Under the pieces are notes generated by a model. It made no database searches. It worked only from the letters and a program-made list of their open reading frames with translations, and was not told the origin of the DNA. Positions 1 through 6,464 of a DNA stretch of 10,544 bases are shown here, in pieces (the stretch's first letter is position 1; each line of letters opens with the position of its first letter). The stretch comes from Deltaproteobacteria bacterium (GTDB lineage Bacteria > Desulfobacterota > GWC2-55-46 > S146-70 > JAUXIU01). Position numbers and translations under genes: made by a program. The stretch spans positions 1 to 10,544 of the forward strand of contig JAUXIU010000021.1 of the NCBI GenBank assembly GCA_030620895.1, written 5' to 3'.

Positions 1-3
1 CAT
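1..3 (-). CDS. Start codon of the next gene (edge partial), possibly dapL
   Basis: Only the ATG of this gene lies in the window, on the minus strand, reading off the left edge. It is preceded on that strand by GAGAGGGGAGT, a strong Shine-Dalgarno sequence at 5-14, which is why a start is called here. The gene lies 182 nt downstream of dapB in the same direction. In Geobacter-like and Nitrospirota-like genomes the lysA/dapA/dapB cluster is commonly followed by dapL (LL-diaminopimelate aminotransferase), which would supply the amination step absent from this window. That identity is inference from synteny only; no coding sequence is visible. Confidence 0.4.
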
Positions 4-19
4 ACTCCCCTCTCTTTTT

Positions 20-68
20 TCGTGGATCGTTATTCGTGATGCGTATTGCGTATATCGTATTGCGTATA
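20..68. repeat. CG-phased heptad array, KCGTnnn dialect
   Basis: Seven consecutive 7-bp units in perfect phase: TCGTGGA, TCGTTAT, TCGTGAT, GCGTATT, GCGTATA, TCGTATT, GCGTATA. Every unit has CG at its second and third positions. The array lies between dapB and the gene starting at the left edge, and stops just before that gene's ribosome binding site. Confidence 0.85.
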
Positions 69-80
69 ATGGATTCCTGA

Positions 81-101
81 TTAGCAATTTAGATTTGCTA
101 A
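81..101. repeat. Small 7-7-7 inverted repeat
   Basis: TTAGCAA, a 7-nt spacer, then TTGCTAA form a perfect 7-bp stem. It sits between the two opposed heptad arrays of the dapB downstream gap. The following bases (102-135) keep repeating an AAGCTA-like word at 7-8 nt intervals. No T-run follows on either strand, so I do not call it a terminator. Confidence 0.5.
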
Positions 102-155
102 GAAGCTAATAAGCTACAACCTAAAAAGCTATTAGAAATTATTCCTAACTCAGTA

Positions 156-183
156 TTTACGCATCACGCACGACGCATGACGA
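156..183. repeat. CG-phased heptad array, reverse-complement units
   Basis: Four in-phase units, TTTACGC, ATCACGC, ACGACGC and ATGACGA, are reverse complements of the KCGTnnn type seen at 20-68. The two arrays therefore face each other across about 90 bp. The array ends 2 bp before the dapB stop codon. Confidence 0.75.
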
Positions 184-185
184 TA

Positions 186-992
186 TTATTCCTTCAGCCC
201 AAGTACATCTTGCATATCATAGAGCCCTTTTGGCTGGTTGATTATCCACATGGCAGCGCGTACAGCACCGCTTGCAAAAGTGTCTCTTGAATGTGCACGG
301 TGGATTATCTCTATCCTTTCGCCAGGCCCAGCAAAGAGAATCGTATGATCTCCGACTATATCACCCGCCCTTATAGTCTGTATACCTATCTCTTCGGATC
401 TCCTTTTTCCAATAATCCCGTGCCTTTCATAAACAGCCACCTTCTCCAGGTCTCTCTTAAGGCTATTCGCAAGGACCTCGGCAAACCTCATTGCCGTACC
501 CGAAGGGGCATCAACCTTCAGCCTGTGGTGGGCCTCTACAATCTCGACATCATAATTATCTCCCAGTCCCCTCGCCACATCGGCAACGGCCTTAAGAAGT
601 ATGTTCACCCCCACACTCATGTTTGGTGCAGCAACAATCCTCATATCCTTCCCGAGCACCTTCATCCGCTCCCTTTGCTGATGAGAAAAACCTGTAGTCC
701 CAATAACCATAGAAAGGTCCTTCTCCATTGCAGCCTCAAGGTAGTGCATCGTTGCATCCGGAGATGTAAAGTCGATAATGCAGTCCGCCTTCTTTGTCGC
801 CTTTTCTATATTATAGGACAATTTAACACCCATCTTGCCGAGACCAGCCACATCCCCTGCATCCTTGCCTATCCACGGGCTATCGAATCTATCAACAGCA
901 CCGACAAGCTTTATTCCATCTGTCTCTTTGATGACGGATATTATGCTCTTTCCCATCCTCCCCGCTGCGCCTATCACAATAACATTTACCAT
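186..992 (-). CDS. dapB: 4-hydroxy-tetrahydrodipicolinate reductase DapB
   Basis: DapB is the cytoplasmic NAD(P)H-dependent reductase that converts hydroxy-tetrahydrodipicolinate, the DapA product, to tetrahydrodipicolinate on the way to diaminopimelate and lysine. The 268-residue product matches the usual length of about 270. Visible motifs are the N-terminal Rossmann loop GAAGRMG (8-14), FTSP (75-78), GTTG (98-101), and the catalytic block HHRLKVDAPSGTA (155-167), where His155 and Lys159 align with E. coli His159 and Lys163. An open frame extends upstream to 1058, but those extra 22 codons translate heptad repeat DNA. The ATG at 992 has AAGGG 8 nt upstream and begins directly with the beta strand MVNVIVIG, so I choose it. 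It lies 173 nt downstream of dapA on the same strand. Confidence 0.97.
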   Translation of the reverse strand: MVNVIVIGAAGRMGKSIISVIKETDGIKLVGAVDRFDSPWIGKDAGDVAGLGKMGVKLSYNIEKATKKADCIIDFTSPDATMHYLEAAMEKDLSMVIGTTGFSHQQRERMKVLGKDMRIVAAPNMSVGVNILLKAVADVARGLGDNYDVEIVEAHHRLKVDAPSGTAMRFAEVLANSLKRDLEKVAVYERHGIIGKRRSEEIGIQTIRAGDIVGDHTILFAGPGERIEIIHRAHSRDTFASGAVRAAMWIINQPKGLYDMQDVLGLKE

Positions 993-1007
993 CGTTTTTA
1001 CCCTTAT

Positions 1008-1070
1008 TCGTGGATCGTGTTTCGTGAATCGTGGTTCGTGGTTCGATTTACGATGCACGATCCACGAAGT
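1008..1070. repeat. CG-phased heptad array with TCGA pivot
   Basis: Nine in-phase heptads: five forward TCGTGnn units (1008-1042), one pivot TCGATTT (1043-1049), then ACGATGC, ACGATCC and ACGAAGT, which are the tails of reverse-complement units. The outer arms 1007-1019 and 1056-1068 are a perfect 13-bp inverted repeat, so transcripts of either strand could form a hairpin. The array lies in the dapA-dapB gap, just upstream of the dapB ribosome binding site. Confidence 0.88.
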
Positions 1071-1118
1071 ATTTATTGCGCACGACGTATCACTATTTTT
1101 ACAATCATAATTCTTAAA

Positions 1119-1174
1119 TCGGGTTTCGATTCACGATTCACGATTCACGAAATACGCACTACGCATCACGAAAT
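1119..1174. repeat. CG-phased heptad array running into the dapA stop
   Basis: Eight in-phase heptads: TCGGGTT, TCGATTC, ACGATTC twice, ACGAAAT, ACGCACT, ACGCATC, ACGAAAT. The dapA stop codon (1166-1168) and its last codons lie inside the array. Positions 1119-1151 match 6486-6518 with one mismatch. Confidence 0.85.
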
Positions 1175-2041
1175 TATTCCATAACCTTCCAATGTCTTCT
1201 TCAATGCCGCCCTGTTCCTTCCTTTCATCCTCACAAGTGGCAGGCGAAACTCCTCCCTGATCATCCCCATCATCGAGAGGGCCGTCTTTACAGGTATCGG
1301 GTTCGTCTCCAGAAACATGGCCCTGTGCATGGGCTGCAACTTGTAATGCATCATTACGGCACTCTTCATATCGCCATTAAGAGATGCGCTGCACATCCGC
1401 GACATTGCCCTTGGCATAATATTTGATGTAACGGATATGGCACCTCTTGCACCTATTGCAAGCATCGGCAGGGTTACGAAGTCATCTCCTGAGAGGACCA
1501 CAAAACCTTTGCGGGACATCTCTATAATATCACTTACCTGTTTAAGTGAACCCGATGCCTCCTTAATACCGATGATATTCTTAAATTCAGAAAGTCTAGC
1601 AACAGTCTCAGGAAGCATATTGATACTCGTCCTGCCCGGGACGTTATATAGTATAAGGGGTATATCAACCGCCTCTGCCACCGCCCTGTAGTGCAGGTAA
1701 AGACCCTCCTGGGTTGGCTTGTTATAATAGGGCGAGATAAGGAGTGCAGCATCAGCACCGGCTTTGGCTGCGTGTCTTGTAAACATTATCGTTTCAGCAG
1801 TAGAATTTGACCCTGTACCGGCTATGACTGGTACCCTACCATTGACAATATCGATGACAAGCCCGATTAATCTATCATGCTCCTCATAAGAGAGTGTCGC
1901 CGACTCGCCAGTAGTACCGCATGGTACAATCGCATTTGTCCCGTTCTTTATCTGAAATTCTAACAACCCCCTGAGCGCCTTTTCGTCTATACGCCCGCTC
2001 CTAAAAGGTGTTATTATCGCTGTCATAGAACCCTGAAGCAC
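1166..2041 (-). CDS. dapA: 4-hydroxy-tetrahydrodipicolinate synthase DapA
   Basis: DapA condenses pyruvate with aspartate semialdehyde, the committed step of the diaminopimelate/lysine pathway. It is a cytoplasmic TIM-barrel lyase of the NanA/DHDPS family. The 291-residue product is close to the 292 of E. coli. Visible motifs are CGTTGES (41-47), YNVPGR with Tyr132, the Schiff-base Lys160 in IGIKEAS, SGDD near 184-187, and ETNPIPVK (245-252). A longer frame opens with TTG at 2071, but its first ten codons come from an ATTGAnn array and the ribosome binding site region. GTG at 2041 follows GGGGG by 5 nt and gives MLQGSMTAIITPF, which aligns with E. coli MFTGSIVAIVTPM, so it is preferred. The last codons and stop lie in another repeat array. 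Confidence 0.97.
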   Translation of the reverse strand: MLQGSMTAIITPFRSGRIDEKALRGLLEFQIKNGTNAIVPCGTTGESATLSYEEHDRLIGLVIDIVNGRVPVIAGTGSNSTAETIMFTRHAAKAGADAALLISPYYNKPTQEGLYLHYRAVAEAVDIPLILYNVPGRTSINMLPETVARLSEFKNIIGIKEASGSLKQVSDIIEMSRKGFVVLSGDDFVTLPMLAIGARGAISVTSNIMPRAMSRMCSASLNGDMKSAVMMHYKLQPMHRAMFLETNPIPVKTALSMMGMIREEFRLPLVRMKGRNRAALKKTLEGYGIIS

Positions 2042-2056
2042 TTTAACCCCCTTTAA

Positions 2057-2091
2057 ATTGACGATTGACAATTGAAGATTGAAGATTATAG
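2057..2091. repeat. ATTGAnn heptad array (downstream flank of S23 gene)
   Basis: In-phase 7-bp units on the plus strand: ATTGACG, ATTGACA, ATTGAAG, ATTGAAG and a degenerate ATTATAG. It lies between the S23 stop and the dapA ribosome binding site, and is the inverted counterpart of the array at 2451-2499. Confidence 0.85.
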
Positions 2092-2112
2092 TTAATACAA
2101 AATTCTATTATC

Positions 2113-2463
2113 CTAGTTGTTCCTTGCAGTTTTTCGCGATTTAACGAAGATTGCTTTCAATTCTTCGGCTTCTCTTAACAAAGGTTCAACAAGTTTCTTT
2201 GCCAATACTCTTTCATCAATAATAAATTCTAACCAAAAACATGATTCATCAACTTCTTCCAGCACTATACTCAACTTTGAAATAAAACTTGCCTTTGATT
2301 GTGCAACGCAAACTGCTCTATAATTTGAAGCTACAGATGTGGCACATCTGATTAACTGCCCACTTATATGATTACCTAATATATTTTTAGGTAATTTTGT
2401 GCTTATCTTAATACAATTGTGTGCAAATGCTTTTGTCCTGATTTTTAAATCGTCACTTTTCAA
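2113..2463 (-). CDS. Four-helix-bundle protein, 23S rRNA intervening-sequence (S23) family
   Basis: This 116-residue protein matches the S23/four-helix-bundle family, known from open reading frames inside 23S rRNA intervening sequences and, more often, as free-standing genes scattered through bacterial genomes. The molecular role is not established; relatives include the accessory subunit of diversity-generating retroelements. Family signatures are DLKIRTKAFA near the N-terminus, LPKN, QLIRCATSVASNYRA (57-71) and KLSIVLEEVDESCFWLEF (83-100). The interior is predicted all-helical. The only start in frame is TTG at 2463, directly after an in-frame TGA, and the first codons lie in a heptad array. 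Its ribosome binding site is poor. It is clearly more AT-rich than dapF and dapA on either side, consistent with acquisition into the operon. No retroelement or rRNA sequence is nearby. Confidence 0.85.
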   Translation of the reverse strand: MKSDDLKIRTKAFAHNCIKISTKLPKNILGNHISGQLIRCATSVASNYRAVCVAQSKASFISKLSIVLEEVDESCFWLEFIIDERVLAKKLVEPLLREAEELKAIFVKSRKTARNN

Positions 2464-2499
2464 TCTTCAATCGTCATTCTTCAATTGTCAATTGTCATT
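2451..2499. repeat. ATTGAnn heptad array, inverted (upstream flank of S23 gene)
   Basis: Seven in-phase units on the plus strand: CGTCACT, TTTCAAT, CTTCAAT, CGTCATT, CTTCAAT, TGTCAAT, TGTCATT, all variants of nnTCAAT. The S23 start codon (2461-2463) and its first codons are part of the array. Confidence 0.85.
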
Positions 2500-2546
2500 T
2501 TTATAACCCTAACCCACCTGTTGTCTAATTTCAAGGCTCAATCAAT

Positions 2547-3368
2547 CTATACCTCTGCCACTCCCTCAAAGACCTCTGCCGCAGGTCCGGTCATATAAAC
2601 ATGATTATCCCTCCTTGACCATTCTACCTTCAGGTCTCCACCTATCAGATGCACAGTTATTCTATCCCCTGCAAGGCCGGTCAGGCTGGCAGCAACCGCA
2701 GATGCACATGCACCGGTACCGCAGGCAAGGGTCTCCCCAGCCCCTCTCTCCCATACCCTTATCTTCAACTCCTTTTCATTCAATACCTCCACAAACTCAA
2801 CGTTGACCCTCTCTGGAAAGAAAGGCTTTACCTCTATTGCCGGACCGACACTATCCACTGGAAAGTTGTCAACATTATCAACGAATATCACACAGTGTGG
2901 GTTGCCCATTGACACACAAGTTATAAGGAAGCTATCACCTCGAACACGTAGTGTATGACCTATAACCATCCCCTTCTTTTTTACCGGTATCCTGCTGCCC
3001 TCGAATATCGGCTCACCCATATCCACCCTCACCATCCTGCCCGACTTCTTCGGTCTCATGATGCCTGCGAGGGTCTCTATCTCCAGCACATTCTTTCTGG
3101 ATATCCTTCTATCCCATATATACCTTGCAAGACAGCGGATGCCGTTCCCGCACATCTCAACCCTGCCACCATCAGCATTATATATATCCATCCTGAAATC
3201 AGCCTTCTTTGAAGAAAGGAGTATCAATGCCTGGTCAAAACCGATCCCGAACCTGCGATGAGATGTTTTTTTTACTATCGTTGCAAGACCCGGGACCTTA
3301 CCCCTGCGGCAATCGATGACGATAAAGTCATTCCCCAGGCCATGCATTTTGGTAAACTTTAACTTCAT
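2547..3368 (-). CDS. dapF: Diaminopimelate epimerase DapF
   Basis: DapF is the cytoplasmic, cofactor-independent two-base racemase that converts LL-diaminopimelate to the meso form used for peptidoglycan and as the LysA substrate. The 273 residues match the usual length of about 275. The N-terminal MHGLGNDFIVID (8-19) is characteristic. The two catalytic cysteines are in EMCGNGIRC (Cys73) and LACGTGACA (Cys216), preceded by the WERGAGET block (206-213). MGNPHCVIFV (154-163) is also conserved. The ATG at 3368 starts the conserved N-terminus exactly, although no good Shine-Dalgarno precedes it. lysA ends 55 nt upstream, so translation may depend on readthrough transcription from lysA. A separate DapF alongside the rest suggests the route goes through LL-diaminopimelate, as in a DapL pathway. 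Confidence 0.97.
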   Translation of the reverse strand: MKLKFTKMHGLGNDFIVIDCRRGKVPGLATIVKKTSHRRFGIGFDQALILLSSKKADFRMDIYNADGGRVEMCGNGIRCLARYIWDRRISRKNVLEIETLAGIMRPKKSGRMVRVDMGEPIFEGSRIPVKKKGMVIGHTLRVRGDSFLITCVSMGNPHCVIFVDNVDNFPVDSVGPAIEVKPFFPERVNVEFVEVLNEKELKIRVWERGAGETLACGTGACASAVAASLTGLAGDRITVHLIGGDLKVEWSRRDNHVYMTGPAAEVFEGVAEV

Positions 3369-3423
3369 ATGAAAAAATCAGGAATTAGGAATATGTGCCT
3401 TGAGGAAAGCGATCTGAAGACCT

Positions 3424-4674
3424 TCACGGCATCCCCTCCCCCTTTATCAGGTCCCTATAGGTCTCTCTCTCCCTTATCACGCGGAACTCCCTCCCCTTAA
3501 CCATGACCTCTACTGCCCTTAGCCTTGAGTTGTAATTGCTCGACATGGAGAAACCATAGCCCCCTGAACTCATTATCGCCATCATATCGCCAGACTTAAA
3601 TGGAGGCAACTCCCTCTCCTTTGCCAGGAAATCCCCTGACTCGCATATCGGACCCACAACATCGGCGATAACCTCCCCTCTGCCCCTGTACATTTTAACA
3701 GGTTTTATTGTATGGTATGAACCGTATAGGCTCGGCCTCGCAAGGTCGTTCATTGCCGCATCCACGATGATAAACCTCTTCTCCGCACTTTGCTTTGTAT
3801 ATAGTACCCTTGTAACGAGTATGCCGGCATTGCCCACCATTACTCTTCCAGGCTCGAATATGAGGGTAAGACCTAGACCCTTTGTCTCCCTGATTATGGC
3901 CTTGCCGTATCTGCTCGGGTGCGGCGGCTTTTCCCTATCGTATGTAATACCGAGACCGCCCCCAATATCCAGGTATTTGATATCGACCCCTTCGTTTCTG
4001 AGTGCTGTTATGAACCCCTTCGTCTTCCTGAGAGCATCTATAAACGGTGACAGTTTCGTTATCTGTGAACCTATGTGGCAGTCGACCCCAATGAGGTCGA
4101 GGCTCTTCAGATACCTCTTTGCATAGATATACTCCTTTACGGCCAGATCAGCCTCTATCCCAAACTTATTTTTCTTAAGTCCTGTTGAGATATATGGGTG
4201 TGTCCTTGGATCGACATCCGGGTTTACCCTTATCGCAATGCCGGCCCTCTTCTTTAGTCTCCCCGCGATCCTGTTAATGAAACGAAGCTCCTCCGGCGAC
4301 TCAACGTTTAACATGAGTATGCACCTCTTAATGGCATACTCGATCTCCTCCTCCCTCTTCCCAACCCCTGAAAATACGACCTTCTTAGGATCTACACCAG
4401 CCTTTAAAGCCCTGTAGAGTTCACCTCCTGAGACTATATCGAGTCCACTGCCCTCCCCGATAAAGGTGCGGAGTACGGCTAAGTTTGAATTGGCCTTAAC
4501 AGAGTAGCAGATAAGATGCGGTATATCCTTGAATGCCCCATCAAAGGCGTGGTAGTGCCTTACAAGTGTCCTGCTGCTGTATATAAAACACGGTGTCCCA
4601 ACCTCCTTAGCTATCTTCTCAACTGGAACACCCTCTGCGTAAAACCTGCTGCCTTTGTAGTTGAAGAAGTGCAT
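3424..4674 (-). CDS. lysA: Diaminopimelate decarboxylase LysA
   Basis: LysA is the PLP-dependent, fold-type III enzyme that decarboxylates meso-diaminopimelate to L-lysine, the last step of the pathway. The 416 residues fit the family. An alanine-racemase-like barrel comes first, with the PLP lysine Lys60 in YSVKAN, CHIGSQ (199-204), the phosphate-binding GGG (238-240) and EPGR (274-277). The C-terminal beta domain carries the partner-subunit catalytic motif CESGD (344-348) and SGGYGFSMSSNYN near 370-382. The ATG at 4674 follows AGGGAGG by about 5 nt. The gene starts 36 nt after the small lipoprotein gene and precedes dapF. Placement of lysA after argH and a small lipoprotein is common in Proteobacteria and related phyla. 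Confidence 0.97.
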   Translation of the reverse strand: MHFFNYKGSRFYAEGVPVEKIAKEVGTPCFIYSSRTLVRHYHAFDGAFKDIPHLICYSVKANSNLAVLRTFIGEGSGLDIVSGGELYRALKAGVDPKKVVFSGVGKREEEIEYAIKRCILMLNVESPEELRFINRIAGRLKKRAGIAIRVNPDVDPRTHPYISTGLKKNKFGIEADLAVKEYIYAKRYLKSLDLIGVDCHIGSQITKLSPFIDALRKTKGFITALRNEGVDIKYLDIGGGLGITYDREKPPHPSRYGKAIIRETKGLGLTLIFEPGRVMVGNAGILVTRVLYTKQSAEKRFIIVDAAMNDLARPSLYGSYHTIKPVKMYRGRGEVIADVVGPICESGDFLAKERELPPFKSGDMMAIMSSGGYGFSMSSNYNSRLRAVEVMVKGREFRVIRERETYRDLIKGEGMP

Positions 4675-4710
4675 TGTGCCCTCCCTAAGGTTTTCCTCAT
4701 AATCGCTCTT

Positions 4711-4845
4711 TCATCTCAATGATAAATCTTCCGCGGGCGCTCTTGGCGGGGCCTTCTTGCCACAACCATTTATTACAGTAAATAGTGAAATTTGAAGAAC
4801 AAGTAATAGTAAAAAGATTAAAGCCCTTTTCCCTCTACATTTCAC
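4711..4845 (-). CDS. lptM: Small LptM/YifL-like outer-membrane lipoprotein
   Basis: A 44-residue open frame beginning with GTG. Residues 1-7 are basic (KCRGKR), 8-25 are a hydrophobic signal segment (ALIFLLLLVLQISLFTVI), and NGCGKKAPPRAP places a lipobox cysteine at position 28, followed by the proline-rich tail typical of LptM. The E. coli homologue has the same layout around LTGCGLKGP. LptM is a lipoprotein that assists maturation of the LPS translocon LptD. The gene sits exactly where such genes occur, between argH and lysA, 36 nt before lysA. GTG at 4845 is the only start after an in-frame TAA eight codons upstream, and GAGG lies 9 nt before it. The lipobox is weak at -3/-2 (I-N instead of L-A/S/T), so lipidation is inferred. 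The pattern and synteny together make the call firm despite the length. Confidence 0.82.
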   Translation of the reverse strand: MKCRGKRALIFLLLLVLQISLFTVINGCGKKAPPRAPAEDLSLR

Positions 4846-4861
4846 TTGAAAATACCTCGTT

Positions 4862-4889
4862 GCGAGTTACGTGTTTCGAGTTGCGAGTT
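4862..4889. repeat. CG-phased heptad array, nCGAGTT dialect
   Basis: Four in-phase units: GCGAGTT, ACGTGTT, TCGAGTT, GCGAGTT. It keeps the CG every 7 bp seen elsewhere but with a different consensus. It lies just upstream of the lptM ribosome binding site. Confidence 0.8.
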
Positions 4890-4917
4890 TAAATACGTAA
4901 CATTTTCATTCTCTTTG

Positions 4918-4933
4918 TGCCAACTTGTTGGCA
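4918..4933. repeat. 16-bp palindrome, operator- or hairpin-like
   Basis: TGCCAAC, TT, GTTGGCA form a 7-bp perfect dyad in the argH-lptM gap. It has no following U-run on either strand, so a terminator is unlikely. It could be a repressor site or an RNA hairpin; no regulator is identifiable. Confidence 0.4.
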
Positions 4934-4946
4934 TGAGTATTTCTTT

Positions 4947-4960
4947 CTTCAATCTTCAAT
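4947..4960. repeat. Two CTTCAAT heptads (ATTGAnn family)
   Basis: Two perfect in-phase copies of CTTCAAT, the reverse complement of ATTGAAG, stand alone in the argH-lptM gap. They belong to the family flanking the S23 gene. Confidence 0.6.
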
Positions 4961-4996
4961 TTATTCAAGAAATCTGGGGGTTGTCCCTGGTTTTTT

Positions 4997-5031
4997 CCGA
5001 TAAACGATACACGAACCACGAACGACGGTTT
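4997..5031. repeat. CG-phased heptad array ending in ACGGTTTTTTT
   Basis: In-phase units CCGATAA, ACGATAC, ACGAACC, ACGAACG, ACGGTTT. The ACGGTTT end followed by a T-run also closes the array at 6465-6527 and, in a weaker form, the one at 8133-8181. Confidence 0.8.
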
Positions 5032-5038
5032 TTTTATT

Positions 5039-5052
5039 CGTCAATTGTCAAT
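5039..5052. repeat. Two nnTCAAT heptads overlapping the argH stop
   Basis: CGTCAAT and TGTCAAT are in phase. The argH TGA (5048-5050 on the minus strand) is formed by the second unit. Confidence 0.65.
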
Positions 5053-6442
5053 TCTCTTCATCTCTCTCTATCTCTCTTATTCTCCTTTTCACCCTCTTCA
5101 GCGCCGTTCCCCCTTTTATATCCCTGGCATCTACCGATGCCTTTACAGATACCACATCGACTATATCCTTATTAAATGCACTTGAAAAACCCCTCCACTC
5201 ATTGAGTGTGAGACCTCCCAGCCCCCTCCCTCTCTTTATACAATAGGCAACTACCATCCCTACAATGTGATGGGCGTCCCTGAAAGGTAAACCCTTCATT
5301 GCGAGGTAATCTGCCACATCGGTTGCTACAAGGAATCCACCCCCCGTTGCCTTAAGCATCCTATCCTTATCTATCTTCAGCGTCTTTAACATCGGGGCGA
5401 ATACCTTCAGGCAACCCTTGACTGTATCTATCGTATCAAAGAGGGGTTCCTTATCCTCCTGCATGTCCTTGTTATATGCAAGTGGAAGGGCCTTCATTGT
5501 CGTTAATATCGCCATCAGGTTTCCATAGACCCTCCCTGTCTTACCTCTTCCAAGTTCGGCCACATCCGGGTTTTTCTTCTGTGGCATTATGGACGAACCC
5601 GTAGAGAATGCATCAGAAAGCTCAATAAAACCAAACTCCTGAGAAGACCATAATATAAGCTCCTCACATAGCCTGCTCAGGTGCATCATCAAGATGGACG
5701 CAATACCCAAGAGCTCTATGCAGAAGTCCCTGTCGCTTACAGAATCAAGGCTGTTATCGGTAACTTTCGAAAAGCTCAGCTCCTTTGCAACGAAGTCTCT
5801 GTCGAGGGGATACGGGGTCCCTGCCAGGGCGCCTGCACCGAGTGGCATGATATTTATGCGTTTTAGGCATTCCTCGAGCCTCTCATGGTCACGTCCGAGC
5901 ATCTCGTAATATGCCAGGAGGTGGTGGCTTAATAGAATGGGTTGTGCCCTCTGTAGGTGTGTATAGCCGGGCATTATTACATCGAGGTTTTCTTTTGCGA
6001 CATCAACCAAGGTCCCCTTTAGTCTATTTATCAACAGCTGAATCTCATGGATCTCGTCCCTCAAATATAGTCTTACATCGAGTGCCACCTGGTCATTTCT
6101 CGATCTCCCCGTGTGAAGTTTCCCTCCAAGGGCTCCTAACTTTTCTATAAGCCTCCTTTCAATAGCCATATGGATATCTTCCATATCCGGGGTAAGAGTA
6201 AACCTATTTGAAGCAATCTCCCTTTCTATAGACTTCAGGCCTCCGACTATCCTCTCGGCCTCTCTCTTTGTAATGATCTTGACCCTCGCAAGCATCCTGG
6301 CATGGGCGATGGAGCCCATTATGTCGTGTCTGAAGAGCCTCTTGTCGAAGGAGATGGAGGAATTAAACTCCTCAACCAACTTATCGGTGCCTTTATTAAA
6401 ACGGCCCGACCAGGGCTTTGATGTCATTTTTTTCTTCTTCAA
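5048..6442 (-). CDS. argH: Argininosuccinate lyase ArgH
   Basis: ArgH is the cytoplasmic fumarase-superfamily enzyme that cleaves argininosuccinate to arginine and fumarate, completing arginine synthesis. The 464-residue product fits the usual length of about 460. Conserved regions are PWSGRF near the N-terminus, HTGRSRNDQ (110-118), [10 protein letters not shown] (159-168) with the catalytic His162, and the superfamily signature [11 protein letters not shown] (283-293) carrying the catalytic serine. TTG at 6442 has AGGTGA 4 nt upstream and is preferred; ATG at 6427 is an alternative that removes five mostly lysine codons. The stop codon overlaps an ATTGAnn unit. It follows the deoxyhypusine-synthase-like gene by 87 nt. 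The argG gene often found beside argH is not in this window. Confidence 0.97.
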   Translation of the reverse strand: MKKKKMTSKPWSGRFNKGTDKLVEEFNSSISFDKRLFRHDIMGSIAHARMLARVKIITKREAERIVGGLKSIEREIASNRFTLTPDMEDIHMAIERRLIEKLGALGGKLHTGRSRNDQVALDVRLYLRDEIHEIQLLINRLKGTLVDVAKENLDVIMPGYTHLQRAQPILLSHHLLAYYEMLGRDHERLEECLKRINIMPLGAGALAGTPYPLDRDFVAKELSFSKVTDNSLDSVSDRDFCIELLGIASILMMHLSRLCEELILWSSQEFGFIELSDAFSTGSSIMPQKKNPDVAELGRGKTGRVYGNLMAILTTMKALPLAYNKDMQEDKEPLFDTIDTVKGCLKVFAPMLKTLKIDKDRMLKATGGGFLVATDVADYLAMKGLPFRDAHHIVGMVVAYCIKRGRGLGGLTLNEWRGFSSAFNKDIVDVVSVKASVDARDIKGGTALKRVKRRIREIERDEEN

Positions 6443-6464
6443 TTTCTCACCTTCTCTTTATCGA

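Larger units (their letters stand above)
2057..2499. mobile_element. Possible cassette: S23 gene bracketed by inverted heptad arrays
   Basis: The AT-rich S23 gene is flanked on one side by ATTGAnn units (2057-2091) and on the other by their reverse complements (2451-2499). The two flanks share the 15-mer ATTGACAATTGAAGA in opposite orientations. The block interrupts an otherwise conserved dapF-dapA junction. There is no transposase and no obvious target duplication, so calling it mobile is inference; it may be two independent repeat arrays beside an acquired gene. Confidence 0.35.

Noticed and set aside
993..1165. CRISPR array
   Set aside because: The units are 7 bp, contiguous and degenerate, with no spacers and no cas genes nearby.
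291..1184. 297-codon plus-strand open frame opposite dapB
   Set aside because: It lies antisense to a confident dapB, shows no family features, and its C-terminal third is translated repeat DNA.
4926..4944. Sigma54 promoter suggested by TTGGCAC on the minus strand
   Set aside because: The required GC element at the -12 position is missing.
5018..5036. Rho-independent terminator from the ACGG-T7 motif (also 6514-6530)
   Set aside because: The T-run is on the plus strand, opposite to the operon, and no strong GC stem directly precedes it. It could at most stop antisense transcription.
4675..5047. Lysine riboswitch or arginine attenuator before lysA
   Set aside because: The gap is occupied by the lptM-like gene and repeats; no L-box core or leader peptide rich in Lys or Arg codons is visible.
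4846..5175. 109-codon plus-strand frame across the argH-lptM gap
   Set aside because: It is composed of heptad repeat translation plus antisense of argH; there is no ribosome binding site or domain.
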